DNA of 64,000 nucleotides from Arcuatula senhousia (Eukaryota > Mollusca > Bivalvia > Mytilida > Mytilidae), in contig CAXARO010001788.1 of assembly GCA_963971305.1 (NCBI GenBank), positions 32,793-96,792 on the forward strand. The letters are read 5' to 3'. Position numbers and translations under genes: made by a program. This document shows, piece after piece, positions 60,201 through 64,000 of this stretch. The notes beneath the pieces are model-generated. The model worked only from the letters and a program-made list of their open reading frames with translations. It did no database searches and was not told the origin of the DNA. The number at the start of each line of letters is the position of its first letter. Position 1 is the first letter of the stretch.

Positions 60201-63200
60201 TTTTATTAAAGGAATGGAGATAAAACATTTTAAGGATGTATTTACAGGTAACTCATACAATGTATGTTGACACTGATAGATATTGTTTGTCTTTAATATG
60301 TTGTTTTTTATTTTTCTCTTTTAGATGTTACAAAAGAAGCATGAAAAATTAAAAGAAGAAGTTAAAAGAAAGTAATTACTAAAATAATCCAAATACTAAT
60401 TTTTATTGCCCACCTACAAAATTAGAGACACGGTGTTTTGCTCTTTTCATCTGTCTATCCATTTACTCCTAAATCAGGCTAACTTTCATGTTAAATTACA
60501 TGTACTTTTCCATGTTGTTAGGTGGGCAATTGTATGCTTTAGACATATTCATGTTTTCACTTTTTTGCCCTATGTAATTTTCATAAAAGCAAAGTTTATC
60601 CTGTTTACATCTTTGAAGTGTCTCCAATAAGTTTATAAGGCAATTCAAATACTTTGTAATATGTTTATTACTGGCAATGAGTCTTTTGAGTACCCTATGT
60701 TTGTGTGGATTTATTCATATGTTACTGAAGGATTTTTGAACCAAAATGTTTTGTAGATAGAAATTTGAGTAATTTCTAATTTGTCACAGAGGGCAATATC
60801 TTAACATTTAAAAGTTTATAGAAATAATCTTGAATTTTCTGACTATTGAAAAGAATATTCTAAAATAATAATTTGCTTTCTATGTAAAGACTTTAATAAG
60901 AAAAGAAGTAGAGTTACCAATGGGGCATCCAAAAGTCAGAAGTCTGAAAAAGAACTTGGATACCCTCAAAAAAGATGATGGACAAGGGAAAGAGATTGAT
61001 ATAGCAACATTTATGTTGTTTTTGCATTTGAACATGTAATAAGTTAACTTTCTTGCTCACAACCATTTAGTGCTCATAAAAAGAATTCATTGAATTTCAT
61101 TAAAAGAACCATATAGCCATGATAGCAAATGTATGAAAGCAACTTCAGTTCCACATTACTTTTGTTATAAAATTGTAAAAGCATATAATTGTCCTTTTCT
61201 AGAGAAAAAGAAAGGCAAGACAGAATTCAAATGGTGGAGACAATCAAAAATGATGTGGGCACCATCCTCAATAGAATTGTGGCAATGCAAGAACAATTTC
61301 CACAGGCTGATAGATTACCAGATTCTGTAAAGAGGGGGATGGAGTTGGTCAAAGTTAAATACGAAGAGTTGTGTAGATTTTCAGGCAGAGATCTGACAGA
61401 TAAAGACGTCCTCAAAATATCAGACACTGTTAAACTTTGTTGGAATGCCTTTGAGTTCTTGAAGAAAGAAACAGGTAATATATTTTAGGCTCAGAATTGA
61501 TAGGTAAAAATTTTCACCATTCTTTTCTATTGAAACCCATTATAACTGCAAGATCATAATACATGTACATAGATAAAAGAAATGTCTCAATAAACTTTCC
61601 TGTATTTTCACAAACATTACAGTCAAAGATACTGATTAATGTTTTATTATGGAGTAATTTAGGAATCTTTTGGTTCCATTTATTCAGATGAAGCAACTAA
61701 GAAAATCAGAGAAGAAATGGCAAAAGCAGAGGCAGACCAAAAGGCAAAGGCAGAAGCTGAAGCAAGGTTAAAGGCAGAGGCTGCTCGAGAGGCACAGGTG
61801 AGCTTTGTGAAAGTATCATGCATTATACATCAAATGACCTTTTAAACAATTTTTATGCCCCATCTAAGAAAGTAGGGGACATACAGTGTTCAGGTCCATT
61901 TCTAAATCTGTCTTACTGCCCCAAATGTGATAGGGACATTATGTCTTTTGGACGTATTCTTGTTTATGCAATCTATTCTCAATTAAACTTTGTTCATTTA
62001 TTTTAGGTACTTTATTTACTAGATAACCGTGTATTAAATTAAGAGTTTTATACAATTATGACAGCTCATTGCATGTTCTATCATTTTTTATGAAACACTT
62101 AATACTTTGCTGGGTGCACAGACATTTTCCAAAACTTCTGAAAAATTTGAAGGTTTCCAGACCGAACAATTGTTCTTTCTTCATATTTTGAGTCTTGTGG
62201 TATTTCTTAAAATGATGAATGTCGGACTGAAAGCGGGTGCTCAGCCACTTGATATTTGGTATACAGTTTGAGGGTTGGGTCCCATTATGTGGGCTTTGAT
62301 TTCCGGTCTGTCACTCAACTTCTTCCCATTTAACGAAATTTAGCCATTTTTGACTTTGACAGATTTTTTTTGTAATAATCTGTAGGTAAATCTCTGAGTA
62401 ATAGTTTACTTTTTTTAAAAAAAGCTATGAATCTTGTTTTGTTGTAGATACCTCCTACCCCTGGTCTAGCAGCAGGCCCATTGGCAGCGTCTACTCTAGC
62501 CCCAACATCTTCTGTAGCTAGTAGTGCTGGTATGTCCGTTAACTTCTATTTTATATTCTGTTCATCTCATCTTGAGATTTGTGGCACATAAAATGAGTCA
62601 TTTTCTTTTATTATTTTGGCAGGTTACAATAATAAGTGTATCATTGTGTATAATGAAGAACTGTCAATACAAAATAACTTCCATTTGTTTCATGTTTCAA
62701 TGGCCATTCACAACAGCAGTATGCAAATGGTAAAAATTGTATGTTCCAATTTTAACACAAGGTGTTCATGGAATTCCAATGTGTTTCCAGCCATTTTGAA
62801 TTTGAGGAGTTTTTTTTCTAAAGCAGATTCTATTCCCCTAAAAGTTGTGTAAAAATTATTTCTCTACTCTAAATGTTTTTTTATATATACTTTGACATGT
62901 TTGAAGAGGCTTCCATGTTGAAAACGAATTAGAAAAAAAGCTACTTTGGGGTGGAGAATTCTTTTAATCCATAAGCTAAGAAAATTGCTAATTTAATATG
63001 GCTAAAAAGAAGCTAAGGTGAACCAAAGGGCCAATCAAACATTGTTAATCCAAAAGACAAAGACAAAATTGGTAGACAGAAACTCACCACAACTAAACAA
63101 ACAAAAAACAAGTAAAACAATCAAAACACAATAAGCAAGGTGAAACCAAGTCAAAACGAGAGAGAACTCAGCTGCTCTGGATCTGGAACTACAGCACATC

Positions 63201-63992
63201 CAACATTTTGATATTAAGAAATATTTAACATGTTTAAGTTTATGTATTTTTTTCTTTTAACCATGTTTTCTGTTTTGTAGATACTGTCCTTAGATGTGTT
63301 GATGAGAAAGCCTTAGAACAATACACAAAGTTACAACAGCAACTCAAGAAGGCTGAAGAAGAGTCCAAGACACTCTTTAATAATCCACAGGTACATTATT
63401 TTGTGAAGAGAAATTTGGTAACATGTCTCAGGTAAACAAGCAGAGGAACCAATGGGCATATGAATGTCAAAGTCTGAAAGGACAAAGACAAAACCAGCAA
63501 ACACAAACATAGACAGGGCGAAAAAACTGACAACATTTAAAACACGGAAACAAAAAACCACTAACACGAACTACAGTTGTAATGAGAGTGAGCTCCAGAA
63601 TCTTTCTATTCATGCATTGCATCATACTATAATAAAATGAATTCATCTTTCATCGTTGAGAACATTAGGAACGCTTCAATATCATAGATTTAAATGATCT
63701 TACTAAATTTTTTATCATATGCTGCTACTTTTACTCAAAAAAGTCTTTGAAAAATAATACTTTGTTCTTATTTGTACAGCTGAAGAAGATGAAGTTTGAC
63801 ATCCAGAAGGCTATAAATACTCCAATCAACAACATATCGCCTGTCAGCGGGGACCACTTACGTGACAAGCTACAGAGGCTGTTAAACTTACTGGCTGGAC
63901 AGACAGTGGATCTATCAGGGAAGAGATTTTCTCTCCAGGGATGTCCCCAGGCTCTCCCATTCTGTAAAAATCTCATTGGAAAAATGATTGTG
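48160..63992 (+). CDS. GLE1, mRNA export factor, N-terminal part (11 exons)
   Basis: The spliced frame is 48160-48231, 52698-52819, 53304-53505, 53944-54092, 58115-58175, 60325-60371, 61203-61474, 61688-61797, 62448-62529, 63281-63390, 63780-63992. This is 1,440 nt (480 codons), all joins in phase; the gene continues beyond the window. GLE1 sits at the cytoplasmic face of the nuclear pore and, with inositol hexakisphosphate, activates the DEAD-box ATPase Dbp5/DDX19 to release exported mRNP. Evidence: an N-terminal RGSLKYDRGD and EFLDQC segment resembling the vertebrate N-terminus; a long Glu/Lys/Gln coiled coil (residues about 135-235 and 325-365); and the start of the conserved C-terminal domain (KKMKFDIQKAINTPINNIS, GDHLRDKLQRLLNLLAG, CPQALPFC), residues 410-480. 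The start ATG has A at -3. Expected full length is about 700 residues. Confidence 0.85.
48270..48800. mobile_element. 531-bp terminal-inverted-repeat element
   Basis: It has perfect 30-bp inverted ends, beginning CATAGACCTGTATATTAAAT, and a 7-bp duplication ATGTGAC at 48263-48269 and 48801-48807. No coding capacity. It lies 38 bp after exon 1 of GLE1. Confidence 0.9.
49143..49993. mobile_element. 851-bp element nested in the outer element
   Basis: The tips CAGTGTTCCAGCCAGG and, reversed, CAGTGTTCCAGCTAGG are duplicated inversely. AAAAGGGC-rich interior. GTGGT (5 bp) is repeated on both sides, and removing one copy restores the outer tip TGGTGGTGAC. The tip resembles hAT elements, but their usual duplication is 8 bp. 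Confidence 0.75.
50194..50391. mobile_element. Tourist/Harbinger-like MITE with poly-G blocks
   Basis: The tip GGGCTTTTCCATAATTAATT pairs inversely with the right end (AAATAAATG..., TTCCAGAAATAA reversed). TTA is duplicated at 50191-50193 and 50392-50394. Long G and C runs lie just inside the ends. Confidence 0.75.
52698..52819 (+). CDS. GLE1 exon 2
   Basis: The exon encodes EFLDQCSPPAVISRRFVDSS and a basic end. Acceptor TTTTTCAG, phase 0 in and 2 out. The E-x-L-x-x-C run aligns with the vertebrate GLE1 N-terminus (from memory). Confidence 0.75.
52820..53303 (+). other. GLE1 intron 2
   Basis: AT-rich with repeated ACATGTA words. Nothing else recognised. Intron 3 (53506-53943) is similar. 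Confidence 0.55.
53304..53505 (+). CDS. GLE1 exon 3, Ser/Thr/Pro-rich linker
   Basis: The exon encodes an acidic, Ser/Thr-rich stretch including RHSTISPVSPEYTKSVCII and DDLENEKK. S-P and T-I-S-P sites could be proline-directed phosphorylation sites, as in the corresponding region of the human protein (inference). Confidence 0.75.
53944..54092 (+). CDS. GLE1 exon 4, coiled coil
   Basis: The exon encodes KIGKKQKEFLEHCKKVQHD and QILKAEEQQRETELQYLQ. It leaves in phase 2 at GAGTAAGAT. A MITE begins only 19 bp after the donor. Confidence 0.8.
54112..54310. mobile_element. MITE with GGGTGTGGATG ends
   Basis: GGGTGTGGATG and CATCCACACCC are inverted ends, with a C-run inside the right end and repeated GAATAGAGAATAA words. 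The flanks TGA/TTA are an imperfect 3-bp duplication. It starts 19 bp after GLE1 exon 4. Confidence 0.7.
54586..57724. mobile_element. Possible 3.1-kb DNA element filling GLE1 intron 4
   Basis: The left end is GACGGCAAATGTCTATTTT. The right end, reversed, is GACGGCAGATCTGTCTTTA. Both match over about 20 bases with two gaps. The motif GAATTGACACAAT followed by AAAA occurs at 54917, 56935 and 57292. No target duplication is clear, and no coding frame is present. Confidence 0.45.
58115..58175 (+). CDS. GLE1 exon 5, coiled coil
   Basis: A short exon of 61 bp, SIQLQEKQRKLEEDHRQHAQ, after a 4.0-kb intron. The acceptor TTTTTAAAG is weak, but the frame and coiled-coil register fit both neighbours. 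Confidence 0.75.
58596..59150. repeat. Dispersed repeat with ATACCCCCACTCG ends
   Basis: ATACCCCCACTCG (58596-58608) and CGAGTGGGGGTAT (59138-59150) are perfect inverted ends. Inside are a short GTCC array and three units of about 170 bp starting TTTCTCKGCTTCTAC. It lies in GLE1 intron 5. Confidence 0.75.
59279..60180. repeat. Dispersed repeat with TATACGACCGCA ends
   Basis: ATACGACCGCA at 59280 and TGCGGTCGTAT at 60169-60179 are inverted. The left end is itself a hairpin (ATACGACCGCAAAA/TTTTGCGATCGTAT). ORFs at 59566-59987 lie inside it and have no motifs. Confidence 0.7.
60325..60371 (+). CDS. GLE1 exon 6, coiled coil
   Basis: 47 bp encoding MLQKKHEKLKEEVKR plus a split Lys. Acceptor CTTTTAG, donor AAAGTAATT, phase 2. 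Confidence 0.75.
60405..60530. repeat. 126-bp element with 12-bp inverted ends
   Basis: ATTGCCCACCTA and TAGGTGGGCAAT are perfect inverted ends in GLE1 intron 6. No target duplication is evident. Confidence 0.65.
60895..60960 (-). repeat. RT-A tail fragment
   Basis: GAGTTACCAATGGGGCATCC followed by AAAAGTCAGAAGTCTGAAAA is a short minus-strand piece of the RT-A tail. Confidence 0.5.
61203..61474 (+). CDS. GLE1 exon 7
   Basis: The coiled coil ends here (KEKERQDRIQMVETIKND). A helical segment follows: AMQEQFPQADRLPDSVKRGM and KISDTVKLCWNAFEFLKK. Phase 2 in, 1 out. Confidence 0.85.
61688..61797 (+). CDS. GLE1 exon 8
   Basis: An Ala/Glu/Lys coiled coil: KKIREEMAKAEADQKAKAEA and ARLKAEAAREAQ. 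Phase 1 in, 0 out. Confidence 0.8.
61845..62345. repeat. Probable dispersed repeat in GLE1 intron 8
   Basis: TTTTTATGCCCCATCTAAGA and the sequence to about 62345 have the style of the bivalve repeats in introns 5 and 6. No second copy is in the window, so the boundaries are open. Confidence 0.35.
62448..62529 (+). CDS. GLE1 exon 9, Pro/Ala/Ser linker
   Basis: The exon encodes IPPTPGLAAGPLAASTLAPT followed by SSVASSA, a flexible linker. Acceptor TTGTAG, donor CTGGTATGT. Confidence 0.75.
63010..63185 (-). repeat. RT-A-type tail
   Basis: ACCAAAGGGCCAATCAAACA and CAAAAGACAAAGACAAAATT match the 40970-41150 copy. It is in GLE1 intron 9. Confidence 0.6.
63281..63390 (+). CDS. GLE1 exon 10
   Basis: The exon encodes VDEKALEQYTKLQQQLKKAE and SKTLFNNPQ, the W/Y-x-Q-x-L-Q helix that precedes the C-terminal domain in the family. 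Confidence 0.85.
63435..63600 (-). repeat. RT-A 3' tail
   Basis: GCAGAGGAACCAATGGGCAT and GTCTGAAAGGACAAAGACAA begin the tail, and ACTACAGTTGTAATGAGAG ends it. It is in GLE1 intron 10, just before exon 11. Confidence 0.65.
63780..63992 (+). CDS. GLE1 exon 11, start of the C-terminal domain
   Basis: The exon encodes MKFDIQKAINTPINNISPVS, RDKLQRLLNLLAGQTVDLS and CPQALPFCKNLIGKMIV, the most recognisable GLE1 signature in the window. The donor GTGGTATGT is present, so the exon is complete. Confidence 0.9.
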
Positions 63993-64000
63993 GTATGTTT

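Overview
The window is eukaryotic, AT-rich and intron-dense, and looks like genomic DNA of a bivalve mollusc, most likely a mussel (Mytilidae). The basis is long introns with GT-AG borders and short symmetric EGF exons. The window also holds many short dispersed repeats of the kind common in bivalve genomes, for example paired TATACGACCGCAAAA/TTGCGGTCGTA ends and an ACGCGCGTC-centred repeat. The species assignment is inference. No prokaryotic genes, tRNA, rRNA or CRISPR arrays were seen.

Region 1 (1-14,890) is a graveyard of reverse-transcriptase (RT) elements and their 3' tails. I sort these into three families (RT-A, RT-B, RT-C, each with its own tail). All copies are 5'-truncated and most are decayed. 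They sit among a large direct duplication, a G-rich minisatellite and a hairpin element.

Region 2 (about 14,900-40,560, + strand) is one multi-exon gene. I reconstruct 18 exons with matching splice phases, giving a type I membrane protein of about 1,948 residues. The order is signal peptide, EMI-like domain, one EGF, seven further EGF modules (mostly calcium-binding), a large unassigned region, a coiled-coil/Cys-rich/Ala-Lys helical module, a furin-like site, a densely N-glycosylated stretch, an Ig domain, an ephrin-receptor-like Cys module, one transmembrane helix and a short tail. I do not recognise it as a named gene. The Cys-rich plus helical module is the best candidate here for an undescribed protein domain. 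Its introns hold several DNA-transposon-like insertions with readable target duplications, including a foldback element built from a 21-bp minisatellite.

Region 3 (40,561-48,159) is intergenic. It holds a 2.2-kb terminal-inverted-repeat element with a nested repeat that carries a DR1 nuclear-receptor-type motif and a TATA box, a tandem array of RT-C tails, and a GT microsatellite.

Region 4 (48,160-64,000, + strand) is the 5' part of GLE1, the mRNA-export factor. Eleven exons encode about 480 residues and reach the start of the conserved C-terminal domain; the gene runs off the window. Its first intron is mostly transposon, and one insertion is at least two levels deep.

The two genes share a strand but I see no functional link between them. 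Several insertions can be checked inside the window, because an uninterrupted copy of the target repeat is also present.
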